NCBI RefSeq assembly: GCF_012033695.1
Contig: NZ_JAAVJI010000007.1
Span: forward strand, 124,001-188,000
DNA: 64,000 nucleotides
Direction: 5' to 3'
Source: Pseudomonas quercus
GTDB lineage: Bacteria > Pseudomonadota > Gammaproteobacteria > Pseudomonadales > Pseudomonadaceae
Below the pieces are notes generated by a model. The model was given only the letters and a program-made list of their open reading frames with translations, did not search any database and had not been told where the DNA came from. Positions 29,482-40,230 of this stretch are shown piece by piece. The translations under genes were made by a program, and so were the position numbers. Position 1 is the first letter of the stretch; every line of letters begins with the position of its first letter.

Positions 29482-30030
29482 TTACTGCACAGCCGCTTGG
29501 GTCAACACCAGCTGGCCGTCTTTGGTGACAGGAATCTGCCCGCCTGGGTTGTGGTCCATGCGCACCTGCCCTTCTTTGCCATTGAGCTGGTACCTCACGT
29601 TATAGCCCACCACTTTGCTGCTCACGTCATTGACGGTGCTGCAACGGTTCTGGGTGGTGGTGTAGGTGTCACCGGCCTGCAAATGCTCCTGGGCCTTGTT
29701 ACCGGCATAGCCGCCACCCACTGCGCCAGCTACGGTCGCCAGCTGCTTGCCGTGACCGCCGCCTACCTGATGGCCCAACAGGCCACCGGCAACGGCGCCC
29801 AGTACGCTACCTACGATCTGGTGCTGATCCTGCACAGGGCGCTGGTGCGTTACCGTCACATCCCTGCACACCTCACGCGGCGTCTTGACCTGCTCGTTGA
29901 TCGGCTCTGCCGCCAGCACCTGAGCGTACTCGGGTGCTTTGTTATTCACGAAACTGTAGGTAGCAACAGCACCTCCGGCGGTTACACCGACAGCACCCAA
30001 TACTGCACCAATCAGCAACGACTTGTTCAC
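29482..30030 (-). CDS. Glycine-zipper 2TM-domain envelope protein
   Basis: A 182-residue protein with an N-terminal signal/anchor (KSLLIGAVLGAVGVTAGGAV) and a Gly-rich zipper segment (VGSVLGAVAGGLLGHQVGGGHG, then GAVGGGYAGNKAQEHL in part). This is the SlyB/Rickettsia 17-kDa-like glycine-zipper fold seen in outer-membrane-associated proteins. GTG start behind GGAGG. It is probably co-transcribed with the hydrolase gene downstream. Confidence 0.85.
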   Translation of the reverse strand: MNKSLLIGAVLGAVGVTAGGAVATYSFVNNKAPEYAQVLAAEPINEQVKTPREVCRDVTVTHQRPVQDQHQIVGSVLGAVAGGLLGHQVGGGHGKQLATVAGAVGGGYAGNKAQEHLQAGDTYTTTQNRCSTVNDVSSKVVGYNVRYQLNGKEGQVRMDHNPGGQIPVTKDGQLVLTQAAVQ

Positions 30031-30086
30031 GGAAACCTCCTGCGGCGAGGAAAGTTAGGGCCTCGCGCTTTGCCAAGCCTTGGAGC

Positions 30087-30124
30087 AAAAAAAACGGCGA
30101 AGGTTCAACCTTTCGCCGTTTTTC
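30087..30124 (-). terminator. Terminator after secF
   Basis: AAAACGGCGAAGG pairs with CCTTTCGCCGTTTT around TTCAA, flanked by A and T runs on both sides. It ends the yajC-secD-secF transcript and may act bidirectionally. Confidence 0.9.
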
Positions 30125-30159
30125 AAGGACTTAGCACAGCCTACAGGCTGCCGGATAGC

Positions 30160-31071
30160 TCAAGGACGGTCGTCAACCGCCTCTTTGGTAGCCGGCGGAA
30201 TCAGGTCGTCGCTGGTCAGGTTCAGCCAGATCAGCACCACGTTCGCGATGTAGATAGAGGAGTAAGTACCTGCCAGCACACCGATGAACAGCGCCAGCGA
30301 GAAGCCGAACAGGTTGTCGCCCCCGAACAGCAGCAACGCGCCAATGGCCAGCAGCGTCGATACCGAGGTGGCAATGGTACGCAGCAGGGTTTGCGTGGTG
30401 GACACGTTGATGTTTTCGATCAGCGAGGCCTTGCGCATCACGCGGAAGTTCTCACGCACACGGTCGAATACTACGATGGTGTCGTTGAGCGAATAGCCGA
30501 TAATCGCCAGTACGGCTGCCAGCACTGTGAGGTCGAACGTGACCTGGAAGAACGACAGAATGCCCAGCGTGACCACAACGTCGTGTACCAGCGACACGAT
30601 CGCCCCCACCGCGAACTTCCACTGGAAACGGAAGGCCAGGTAAAGCAGTACGCCCCCCAGCGCCAGCAGCATGCCTAGGCCACCCTGGTCGCGCAGCTCT
30701 TCACCTACCTGCGGGCCTACGAACTCCACGCGTTTCACGGTAGCCGGGTTATCTCCGCTTACCTTGCGCAGGGCGTCGGCCACTTCGGTACCCAGCTTCG
30801 GGTCTTCGCCTGGCATACGCACCAATACGTCGGTCGCCGCACCAAAGCTTTGCACGACCGCTTCGTGGTAACCGGCGCCGGACAGCTCTTGACGCAGGCT
30901 ACCCAGTTCTACGGGCTTCTCATAGGTCAGCTCGATGAGCGTACCGCCGGTGAAGTCCAGGCCAAAGTTCAGGCCTTTGTAGAACCAGCTGAACAACGCC
31001 AGCAGGGTCAGCAGCAGCGTAATGGCGAACGCAAGATTGCGAACGCCCATAAAGTTGATGGTCTTTTTCAT
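30160..31071 (-). CDS. secF: Protein translocase subunit SecF
   Basis: Inner-membrane partner of SecD that uses the proton gradient to aid protein export. The 303-residue protein has the N-terminal helix MKKTINFMGVRNLAFAIT, the SecF motif GLNFGLDFTGGTLIEL and the transmembrane VFDRVRENF block. ATG 31071 is taken because it lies 10 nt after secD and begins the canonical MKKTINFM; the longer frame overlaps secD. Confidence 0.97.
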   Translation of the reverse strand: MKKTINFMGVRNLAFAITLLLTLLALFSWFYKGLNFGLDFTGGTLIELTYEKPVELGSLRQELSGAGYHEAVVQSFGAATDVLVRMPGEDPKLGTEVADALRKVSGDNPATVKRVEFVGPQVGEELRDQGGLGMLLALGGVLLYLAFRFQWKFAVGAIVSLVHDVVVTLGILSFFQVTFDLTVLAAVLAIIGYSLNDTIVVFDRVRENFRVMRKASLIENINVSTTQTLLRTIATSVSTLLAIGALLLFGGDNLFGFSLALFIGVLAGTYSSIYIANVVLIWLNLTSDDLIPPATKEAVDDRP

Positions 31072-31081
31072 GGCAGTGGCC

Positions 31082-32950
31082 TCAAATCCACAGCTTCTTG
31101 ACGTCACGGCCGCCGTAGATCAGGTTGATCATCGCGCGGGTTACCATGATGGCAGTGAACATCGAAGTAAAGATCCCGAGGGACATGGTGACCGCAAAGC
31201 CTTTCACCGGCCCAGTACCCATGGCGAACAGGATCGCGCCCACCAGCAGGCTGGTCAGGTTGGCGTCCACGATCGCGGTATAGGCCCGGTTGAAGCCTTC
31301 GTTGATGGCCCGCTGCACGCTCATGCCGGCGGCGATCTCTTCCCGGATACGGGAGAAGATCAGCACGTTGGCGTCCACCGCCATGCCCATGGTGAGCACG
31401 ATACCGGCGATACCCGGCAAGGTGAGCGTAGCGCCCAGCAACGACATCAAGGCCAGCAGCAGGACCATGTTGAAGGCCAGAGCCACGGTCGCGATCAGGC
31501 CGAAGAAGCGGTAGATGGCCATGATGAACAGCGACACGAAGAGCATGCCCCACAGTGCGGCGTGAATACCCTTGGTGATGTTGTCTGCACCCAGGCTTGG
31601 GCCGATGGTGCGCTCTTCGGCGAAGTACATCGGTGCAGCCAGGCCGCCGGCACGCAGCAGCAGGGCCAGCTCGGACGATTCGCCCTGCCCGTCCAGCCCG
31701 GTGATACGGAACTGGCTACCCAGCGGCGACTGGATGGTCGCCAGGCTGATGATTTTCTTCTCTTCCGTAAACGTAGGAACCGCAACTTCCTGTTCCACAC
31801 CGTTGACCGTCTGCTTCACGTATTTGGTCGTGGGCTTCTGCTCAATGAAGATTACAGCCATGCCGCGACCCACGTTGCTGCGGGTCGCACGGTTCATCAG
31901 GTCGCCGCCATGGCCGTCCAGGCGAATGTTGACCTGTGGGCGACCATGCTCGTCGTAGCTGGCCTGGGCATCGGTAACCTGGTCACCGGTGATGATCAGG
32001 CCGCGCTCCACGGCGGCTGGCGCACGGTTACCTTCGCGGAACTCGAATTGCTCGGTGGTAGCGCGGCTGTCATCGGGGCCTGCGGCCAGGCGGAATTCCA
32101 GGTTCGCGGTTTTGCCGAGAATACGTTTGGCCTCGGCGGTATCCTGCACACCTGGCAGCTCTACCACGATGCGGTTGGCGCCCTGGCGCTGCACCAGCGG
32201 CTCGGCCACACCCAGCTCGTTCACGCGGTTGCGCACGGTGGTGAGGTTCTGCTTGATGGCGTAGTCGCGGATTTCCGACACCTTGGCCTGGGTCAGCGAC
32301 AGGCGCAGCACGGCCAGTTCGCCACGCTCGGTGGGCGCAAGGTCAAAGTCGGTGAAATTCTTGCGGATCAAGTCACGGGCCTGGTCGCGGGTAGCGTCGT
32401 CAGAGAAGCCCAGCATGATGCCGCCGTCCTGCTGAGGCAGGCTGCGGTACCGCACTTTCTCTTTGCGCAGCAGGGTCTTGACCTCGCCTTCATACACTTT
32501 CATGCGAGCGTCGAGGGCTTTGTCCATGTCCACTTCCAGCAGGAAGTGCACACCACCGGACAGGTCCAGGCCAAGCTTCATCGGGCTGGCGCCCAGGTTG
32601 CGCAACCACTGAGGGGTGGTACGCGCCAGGTTCACCGCCACTACGTAATCATCGCCCAGCGCTTTGCGGACAATGTCCTTGGCCGGCAACTGATCTTCCT
32701 GGCGGGTGAGGCGTAGCAAGCCGCCCTTGCCATTGTCGGCCAAGGTCGCGGCCTTGACGGTAATGCCGGCATCGCTCAAGGCTTTGCTGGCCTTTTCCAG
32801 GTCGGCCTGGCCTACCTGCAGTGCGGTGCTGGCACCGGACAGCTGGATCGCCGGGTCATCCGGGTAAAGGTTGGGTGCGGAATAAATAAAGCCGATCGCA
32901 AGTACCGCCACGATCAGAATGTATTTCCACAGAGGGTATTTGTTCAGCAT
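31082..32950 (-). CDS. secD: Protein translocase subunit SecD
   Basis: The 622-residue protein has the N-terminal helix (LNKYPLWKYILIVAVLAIGF), the LGLDLSGGVHFLLEVDMD motif, the large periplasmic P1 domain and a C-terminal six-helix RND-like domain with GMAVDANVLIFSRIREE. A GTG directly before ATG 32950 is an alternative start. It lies between yajC and secF. Confidence 0.97.
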   Translation of the reverse strand: MLNKYPLWKYILIVAVLAIGFIYSAPNLYPDDPAIQLSGASTALQVGQADLEKASKALSDAGITVKAATLADNGKGGLLRLTRQEDQLPAKDIVRKALGDDYVVAVNLARTTPQWLRNLGASPMKLGLDLSGGVHFLLEVDMDKALDARMKVYEGEVKTLLRKEKVRYRSLPQQDGGIMLGFSDDATRDQARDLIRKNFTDFDLAPTERGELAVLRLSLTQAKVSEIRDYAIKQNLTTVRNRVNELGVAEPLVQRQGANRIVVELPGVQDTAEAKRILGKTANLEFRLAAGPDDSRATTEQFEFREGNRAPAAVERGLIITGDQVTDAQASYDEHGRPQVNIRLDGHGGDLMNRATRSNVGRGMAVIFIEQKPTTKYVKQTVNGVEQEVAVPTFTEEKKIISLATIQSPLGSQFRITGLDGQGESSELALLLRAGGLAAPMYFAEERTIGPSLGADNITKGIHAALWGMLFVSLFIMAIYRFFGLIATVALAFNMVLLLALMSLLGATLTLPGIAGIVLTMGMAVDANVLIFSRIREEIAAGMSVQRAINEGFNRAYTAIVDANLTSLLVGAILFAMGTGPVKGFAVTMSLGIFTSMFTAIMVTRAMINLIYGGRDVKKLWI

Positions 32951-33007
32951 CACGCCGCCCGTTCAAACGCGGGGCACGTTGCGCGCCCCGCCAAGTAGAT
33001 GTCTTGA

Positions 33008-33343
33008 TCAGATCGCTTTGAGCGTGCCCTTGGGCAGAGTGGCCGCAATGGCACCCTTCTGGAATTTCAGTTCAACGGTGTCCGACACTTCCAGTACCAC
33101 GAAGTCGTCGCTGACCTTGGTGATTTTCCCGGCGATACCGCCGGAGGTCACCACTTCATCACCCTTCTGCAGGCCACCGAGCAGGTTTTTCTGCTCCTTG
33201 GCACGCTTGGCCTGTGGGCGCCAGATCATGAAGTAGAAGATGACCAGGAAGCCAACCAGGAAAATCCATTCGAAACCGGTACCGGCCGGGCCGGCAGCCG
33301 GCGCAGCTGCATCCGCATAGGCGGCGGGGATCAGAAAGCTCAT
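33008..33343 (-). CDS. yajC: Sec translocon accessory protein YajC
   Basis: A 111-residue single-pass membrane protein (helix about residues 22-41, GFEWIFLVGFLVIFYFMIW) with the conserved WRPQAKRAKE and GDEVVTSGGIAGKI stretches. It forms a complex with SecDF. The gap to secD is 57 nt. Confidence 0.96.
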   Translation of the reverse strand: MSFLIPAAYADAAAPAAGPAGTGFEWIFLVGFLVIFYFMIWRPQAKRAKEQKNLLGGLQKGDEVVTSGGIAGKITKVSDDFVVLEVSDTVELKFQKGAIAATLPKGTLKAI

Positions 33344-33375
33344 TCAGCGCTCCATTCGACGTGTTTCGTCAATTA

Positions 33376-35576
<2,201 letters not shown>

Positions 35577-35690
35577 TATTTTGCACAGGGGGATCCGCAG
35601 GGCCGGGAAGCTTAGCGGAAAACTGCAAATTTGACCATGAAAGCTGATTGACCAACGGTCGCACCCTCTCTATACTTCGCGCCCAGCAAG

Positions 35691-35774
35691 CCCTGATGGC
35701 GGAATTGGTAGACGCGGCGGATTCAAAATCCGTTTTCGAAAGGAGTGGGAGTTCGAGTCTCCCTCGGGGCACCA
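35691..35774 (+). tRNA. tRNA-Leu (CAA anticodon)
   Basis: An 84-nt class II tRNA. The acceptor arm GCCCTGA pairs with TCGGGGC, followed by discriminator A and encoded CCA. The D loop contains GGTAGACGC. The anticodon loop is TTCAAAA (anticodon CAA) on stem GCGGA/TCCGT, with a long variable arm and T-loop GTTCGAGTCTC. Its 3' end is the left attachment site of the adjacent island. Confidence 0.96.
35752..35774 (+). other. attL-like direct repeat in the tRNA-Leu 3' end
   Basis: The tRNA 3' segment TTCGAGTCTCCCTCGGGG followed by CACCA recurs at 41741-41762 with one G missing. The repeat brackets a 6-kb accessory segment, the expected footprint of site-specific integration into a tRNA gene. Confidence 0.75.
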
Positions 35775-35818
35775 AACATACTTATCGGACCTTCCCAAAA
35801 AGGCCCAGACATTCAAGG

Positions 35819-35844
35819 AAACCGGCACTTTAGCCGGTTTTTTT
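35819..35844 (+). terminator. Terminator downstream of tRNA-Leu
   Basis: AAACCGGC and GCCGGTTT pair around ACTTTA and are followed by a T run. It lies 45 nt beyond the tRNA. Confidence 0.85.
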
Positions 35845-35887
35845 GTGCCCAGCGTTCCCATACATTCCCTTGTAAGCCCGAAAATAT

Positions 35888-35907
35888 GTGAGTAGATTCG
35901 TGAGTAG
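35888..35907 (+). repeat. GTGAGTAG pair, left island end
   Basis: Two copies of GTGAGTAG begin at 35888 and 35900, 12 bp apart. A matching pair with the same 12-bp spacing lies at the other end (41669 and 41681). Paired short direct repeats beside att cores resemble arm-type binding sites of a tyrosine integrase. Confidence 0.5.
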
Positions 35908-35923
35908 GCCGAGTTCGGTCCTA

Positions 35924-36862
35924 GGCGCTGTACGAAATTGATCGATACCATTTCAACTAGCACCTACGCCCATAATCAGTAGAGTTCACGTCCATCAAAG
36001 GGGAGCTTCTCTGATGGCGAAACGCTACGAACTTGCAGACGAATCCTGGGGGTTGATCGAAGACCTTTTCTCTGCGCCGCGATACAGCCGGCGACCTCGG
36101 GGTGACGATCGCCTGATGCTCAACGCCATCCTCTGGGTGCTCTGTTCGGGCGCTGCTTGGCGGGATATGCCCGAGCGTTTTGGTCCTTGGTCGACGGTCT
36201 ATCAACGTTTTCGTGACTGGCGAAATTCAGGCACCTTTGGCCAGGTACTCAAACGCCTGCATGTGCGGCTCAACGAACAGGGGCTGATTGATGTGCAGAC
36301 GTGGATGATTGATTCCACAGCAGTACGCGCCACCCGAGCCGCCAGCGGCGCCGGGAAAAAGGGGGCCTGAAGAACCGCAGGATCATGCGCTCGGTCGTAG
36401 CCGGGGTGGATTGACCACCAAGATCCACATGCTCTGCGATGCCAACGGCATACCGTTGCGCTTTGTGCTCTCAAGTGGCAATGCCAGTGACATCAACTAC
36501 GCACAGCTATTGCTTGATGGCGCTCATGTGCCAACTCAGCGCGGTCGCCCCCGCAAACGTTGCAAATGGCTGCTTGCAGACAAAGGCTACGACTGCGAAG
36601 CGCTGCGCCAGTACTGCGACCGTTACCGCATGCAGCCAGTGATCCCACTCAGGACCATGAAGCGTAAGCCCCGCCCTGGACTGCCTCGACTGTTCGACAG
36701 ACCTAAATATGCTCAGCGCAACATCATTGAGCGGATGTTTGGTTGGCTGAAGGAAAATCGTCGGATCGGTACACGCTACGACAAGCTGGCCAAAAGCTTT
36801 TCAGCGATGGTTTCACTCGCTTGCTCGCTAAGGTGTTTGCGACAGTTAATTTCGTACAGAGC
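35924..36862 (+). mobile_element. IS5-family insertion sequence (IS427-like)
   Basis: About 0.94 kb. The left end GGCGCTGTACGAAATT is mirrored on the right by AATTTCGTACAGAGCC, giving terminal inverted repeats with one or two mismatches. Both ends abut a TA (within CTAG), matching the short target duplication of this group. Two overlapping frames encode one DDE transposase. Confidence 0.85.
36014..36370 (+). CDS. IS5-family transposase, N-terminal frame (OrfA)
   Basis: A 118-residue product with the DUF4096-like N-terminal domain (LADESWGLIEDLFSAP, LCSGAAWRDMPERFGPW) and the first catalytic aspartate in WMIDSTAVRATRA. It ends at TGA just after an A5-G5 run. The rest of the transposase continues in the +1 frame (36309-36866), so a fused product requires frameshifting at this run. 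Confidence 0.85.
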   Translation: MAKRYELADESWGLIEDLFSAPRYSRRPRGDDRLMLNAILWVLCSGAAWRDMPERFGPWSTVYQRFRDWRNSGTFGQVLKRLHVRLNEQGLIDVQTWMIDSTAVRATRAASGAGKKGA

Positions 36863-36866
36863 CTAG
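36309..36866 (+). CDS. IS5-family transposase, C-terminal frame (OrfB)
   Basis: Carries the remaining DDE residues: Asp in WLLADKGYDCEAL and Glu in QRNIIERMFGWLKENRRIG. It lies in the +1 frame relative to OrfA, with overlap around AAAAAGGGGG at 36356-36365. The first 15-20 residues before the overlap are probably not translated on their own. The stop TAG is completed by the target-site bases just outside the element. Confidence 0.85.
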   Translation: MIPQQYAPPEPPAAPGKRGPEEPQDHALGRSRGGLTTKIHMLCDANGIPLRFVLSSGNASDINYAQLLLDGAHVPTQRGRPRKRCKWLLADKGYDCEALRQYCDRYRMQPVIPLRTMKRKPRPGLPRLFDRPKYAQRNIIERMFGWLKENRRIGTRYDKLAKSFSAMVSLACSLRCLRQLISYRA

Positions 36867-37034
36867 TTAGAGCCCGCTGCCTTAAGAGTGTAACTTAAGA
36901 CCGAAGACGTTTATGACTATTGTAAAAATGACCATCTCTGCGGTCTGGGTAGCTGTATCACCTACAGCGCTATAGTCAGCAGAATCCTTTAATCAGAACC
37001 ACTATGAGTTCTACGATAAATACTCATCAAGAAA

Positions 37035-39305
37035 TCAATCATATTCTGAATCTTTCCCGAGGCGCCGCCGCTCCAGTGCTTCTTTCATTTTTTCGATAGC
37101 CAGCGATTGCGTTGGAAGGAGCTCTATTTCATTCGTAAGCGTAACCCACCTCGCGCACTCGTCAATTCCCATTAGGTCTTCTATGGTTCTTACAGAGACA
37201 AAATGGAATTGAGACGTGGTGTTGCCCAAGTATGCGTTTCCGGTGCTGAGCGCGGCCTGTGCGAAAAGCAAAAAACGCTCCGACGTATTGATGTGCATAT
37301 TTATCCAGCGCTTACCCTCTCCGTCTGCGTAACGGTTTAATCGATATGCAAAGCTAATCAGGTTCCAATGACTTAGAAAAGCGTCCGGGTCTGCGTTTGC
37401 GATGTCCAACAGAGCTTTAATGAAGGCGCGCTTGAACATCTCCATACCTGCATCGTCCAGATCTCCGACGTCTCCTGTACGCCGCAATGCATCTTCGCCG
37501 CCAAGAAGGGCTTCTCCTATTACCAAACCTTTGGTTTCAGTAAAAGCTTCTAAAAGGAGATGACTTCGTGTTGCCTCTTGCGGGTGTCGGTGCAAAAACT
37601 GACGCAAGAGCCGCGAAATCAGTATGGCCGGAGACCAATTACTTAGGGATGCACCTCTGCCACTTACAACTTCGCCGACTCTGAGCAAGGTCTTTACCAC
37701 TTCTAAAGACTGGCTCAATGGAAAATCTTCAACGAACCCTTCTAACCGGCTAAGTATGTCCCCTTGCGTTGCAGCATCATAAGGATCAAGCTCGCTACAG
37801 AAGGCATCGTGGTTTGTAATTTGGTTTACTAAGCGGTGAAGTAAAGAATTCGGAATTCCATCTGTAGGAAGTGACAACTCAAAATACCGGTCAAACACTT
37901 CGGCACAACACACACGCGAATTCGCAAGCCACCGGGAATAAGTCTCACCGCCATGGCGAGTATTACTGAAAACCCAGTCCAGCGTTGGAAAGAGCTGCTT
38001 AATAATCTGAATAGTGGCCGCTTGATGTGAAATCGGGGCTAGTTTAACTAGCTCTTCGACAATCTGCTTTAACCGTGTGCGTTCTGTTTCATTATTGCGT
38101 GCAAAGACCTGGCTTCCGGTAAGAGAAGCTTTATACGGCGGTAGCGAAGCATAAGTAGCAGGAGCAAAAACACGCAAGCACTCCAACGCAAAGAGATCGA
38201 CCGGATTGACCTCGGCCACGTCGCTACCACGCAAGAGCCGGCAATGAAATGCCAATGTCGAAGCATAACGATAGACGCTACGTAGGTTGCTAAAAAACGG
38301 CCGCATTCCATGACTGAACATACCGCTCCAGTAATCCTGATCGAATCGTTTTTGTAGCTGAGGCTCACTCGACAGTATTGCATCAAGACGGTTAAATAGT
38401 ATCTGCTCCAACCTCGCCCCGGCGATTGCAGGCACACTGAACGGCACTTGGATAATTTTCTCCAGGTAATCGGCGGAATCATCAAACCCAGCGCGCTGCA
38501 GCCCTTGCTCAACAGACCCACGCTGAAATATCAGCAGGAACACCACATTGGCAAAATCCATGTTGGCCTTAACCAACTGGAACATTGCTTTTAACTGTTC
38601 CGAAGAGAGTCGATCCAAATCATCCAATACGATCAGCAATGGTTTTTCCCGAGCTTTGAGCAATTTTTGTAACTCTTGACGAATCTCACCGAGCGTCAGC
38701 TCGTCATCTTTGGCCTGTTGATCGATTCCTTCTGCTCCCTTGATAAATTTTTCTGCAACATTTTTCAAAAATGGCGCGATGCCACCCAGCCAGCCGACGG
38801 CGCTTAACGCCCACAAAGCGACCTGCGTCGCCTGCCCATCCGCTAAGGAGCCAAGTGCACTGACTACTAATGCAGAACCTAGCAATGCGGGCACAACTTT
38901 CGCCGTACCTGTTATCAGATTTGCGCCAGCACTTAGACGTCGACCGTAACGACGAAACGTTTTGGCCAACTCTTTGCCTGCCTTGCTGCTGTCCTTGCGC
39001 TGAACAGCTCGCGAGACCTCATCAAAGAAGACGCTGATTAATTTATCCTGCCCTGCCCACTCCCAAGGGTTGAACTCAACCACCTCAGCGCCCGAAGTAA
39101 TGGCGAGGTGTTGTAGCGCCAAGTTTTTGATAGAGCTTTTACCACTTCCCCAGCTACCTGTCAGACCGATGACCAAGCTGTCCTGTTGGCGCCATGAGGC
39201 AATCGCCAAGGCCAGTGCCCGGGAAAACGAACTACGGTTGAGCAAATCCTCAGTTGGCAGGGAGATTGGCCGATCGTCGGCAAAACGTAGTTCCTCTTTT
39301 TGCAT
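37035..39305 (-). CDS. KAP-family P-loop NTPase
   Basis: A 756-residue protein with Walker A GSWGSGKS at residues 50-57 and Walker B LLIVLDDLDRL near 225. Between them lies a hydrophobic insertion (PALLGSALVVSALGSL, VALWALSAVGWLGG) that would place part of the protein in the membrane. That is the KAP architecture of Kidins220 and the F-plasmid phage-exclusion protein PifA. The long C-terminal helical region has no recognised domain. Its place on a tRNA island next to an HEPN-like gene suggests phage defence; that is inference. It is divergent from the recombinase gene. Confidence 0.85.
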   Translation of the reverse strand: MQKEELRFADDRPISLPTEDLLNRSSFSRALALAIASWRQQDSLVIGLTGSWGSGKSSIKNLALQHLAITSGAEVVEFNPWEWAGQDKLISVFFDEVSRAVQRKDSSKAGKELAKTFRRYGRRLSAGANLITGTAKVVPALLGSALVVSALGSLADGQATQVALWALSAVGWLGGIAPFLKNVAEKFIKGAEGIDQQAKDDELTLGEIRQELQKLLKAREKPLLIVLDDLDRLSSEQLKAMFQLVKANMDFANVVFLLIFQRGSVEQGLQRAGFDDSADYLEKIIQVPFSVPAIAGARLEQILFNRLDAILSSEPQLQKRFDQDYWSGMFSHGMRPFFSNLRSVYRYASTLAFHCRLLRGSDVAEVNPVDLFALECLRVFAPATYASLPPYKASLTGSQVFARNNETERTRLKQIVEELVKLAPISHQAATIQIIKQLFPTLDWVFSNTRHGGETYSRWLANSRVCCAEVFDRYFELSLPTDGIPNSLLHRLVNQITNHDAFCSELDPYDAATQGDILSRLEGFVEDFPLSQSLEVVKTLLRVGEVVSGRGASLSNWSPAILISRLLRQFLHRHPQEATRSHLLLEAFTETKGLVIGEALLGGEDALRRTGDVGDLDDAGMEMFKRAFIKALLDIANADPDAFLSHWNLISFAYRLNRYADGEGKRWINMHINTSERFLLFAQAALSTGNAYLGNTTSQFHFVSVRTIEDLMGIDECARWVTLTNEIELLPTQSLAIEKMKEALERRRLGKDSEYD

Positions 39306-39539
39306 CTGCGAACAACCTCTATTGGGTCTTCAGGGCGTATTTGGGGAGTATGTGTCATGCAATGCCATAGCCGCTACGGCGTCACATACGGTTACCAGCC
39401 TTCAGTAGGAATTGATATTTATCAGTATGCCTTCGCTGATACGCTTTTATTCAAGCTTTTTCGATCTTTTTGCTTGATAAGGAACACCCAAAATGCAACA
39501 TTATTAGTACAACACCTCTACTGATACAGGGGCATCACG
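39306..39539. promoter_or_regulatory. Divergent promoter region, KAP gene / recombinase
   Basis: A 234-bp AT-richer spacer between two divergent island genes. It presumably holds both promoters; I see no confident -35/-10 pair. Confidence 0.4.
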
Positions 39540-40160
39540 ATGTTCGTCCGCGCGTACCTTAGGGCATCCACCGATGAGCAAGACGCTGTCCGGGCCAGAG
39601 ATTCGCTGGAGCAGTTTGCCGGCGAGCACGGCCAAGCCATCGCTAGCGTGTATCAAGAAAACGCCAGCGCCGCCGCGCCAGGTCGCCCCGAGTTGCTACG
39701 CTTACTGAAAGATGCACACAAGGGCGATGCACTGCTGGTTGAATCCATCGACCGGCTGTCTAGGCTGCCCCTGGGGGACTGGCAGAAGCTCAAGAGCGCC
39801 ATTGATTCGAAGGGCCTGCGGATTGTGGCGTTGGATTTGCCAACCAGCCACCAGGGCATGATCAACACCAAAGGCGATGAGTTCACCGGCCGCATGCTGG
39901 CGGCCATCAATTCAATGCTGGTCGAAATGATGGCGGCAATCGCACGCAAGGACTACGAGCAGCGCCGCGAGCGCCAGGCTCAGGGCATCGAGAAGGCGAA
40001 GGCTGAGGGCAAGTACAAGGGACGCCCGGTAGACCCTGACCTCCACCGACGGGTGAAAGAGCTGCTCAACGCCGGGCTGGGCATCCGCGCCACTGCTAGA
40101 CACGCAGCCTGCTCTACAACCACTGTGCTCAGAATCCGAGACAGCGTGATGCCAGCATAA
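39540..40160 (+). CDS. Small serine recombinase (resolvase/invertase family)
   Basis: A 206-residue recombinase. The catalytic serine is S10 in YLRASTDEQ, followed by the DALLVESIDRLSRLP core and the ATGIR-like long helix E (GRMLAAINSMLVEMMAAIARKDYEQRRERQAQGI). A C-terminal HTH (GLGIRATARHAACSTTTVLRI) binds DNA. It could resolve or invert DNA. It is not the enzyme type usually responsible for tRNA integration. Confidence 0.9.
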   Translation: MFVRAYLRASTDEQDAVRARDSLEQFAGEHGQAIASVYQENASAAAPGRPELLRLLKDAHKGDALLVESIDRLSRLPLGDWQKLKSAIDSKGLRIVALDLPTSHQGMINTKGDEFTGRMLAAINSMLVEMMAAIARKDYEQRRERQAQGIEKAKAEGKYKGRPVDPDLHRRVKELLNAGLGIRATARHAACSTTTVLRIRDSVMPA

Positions 40161-40230
40161 ATTACCAGGGACAGCCGAATGGGCAGCTCCTACTTCAAAG
40201 CACAACCGCATTACCACCGGGGTTATTGAG

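Noticed and set aside
31022..32716. Plus-strand ORF of 564 codons, His/Gln-rich
   Set aside because: Antisense to secD; composition is typical of mirrored GC-rich coding DNA.
35670..35963. Minus-strand ORF spanning the tRNA-Leu, reminiscent of an integrase tail
   Set aside because: It is the antisense of the tRNA and its terminator; no integrase motifs (R-H-R-Y) are present.
39540..40160. Serine recombinase as the enzyme that inserted the island
   Set aside because: The att duplication in a tRNA 3' end is typical of tyrosine integrases; small resolvases of this length normally act within an element.
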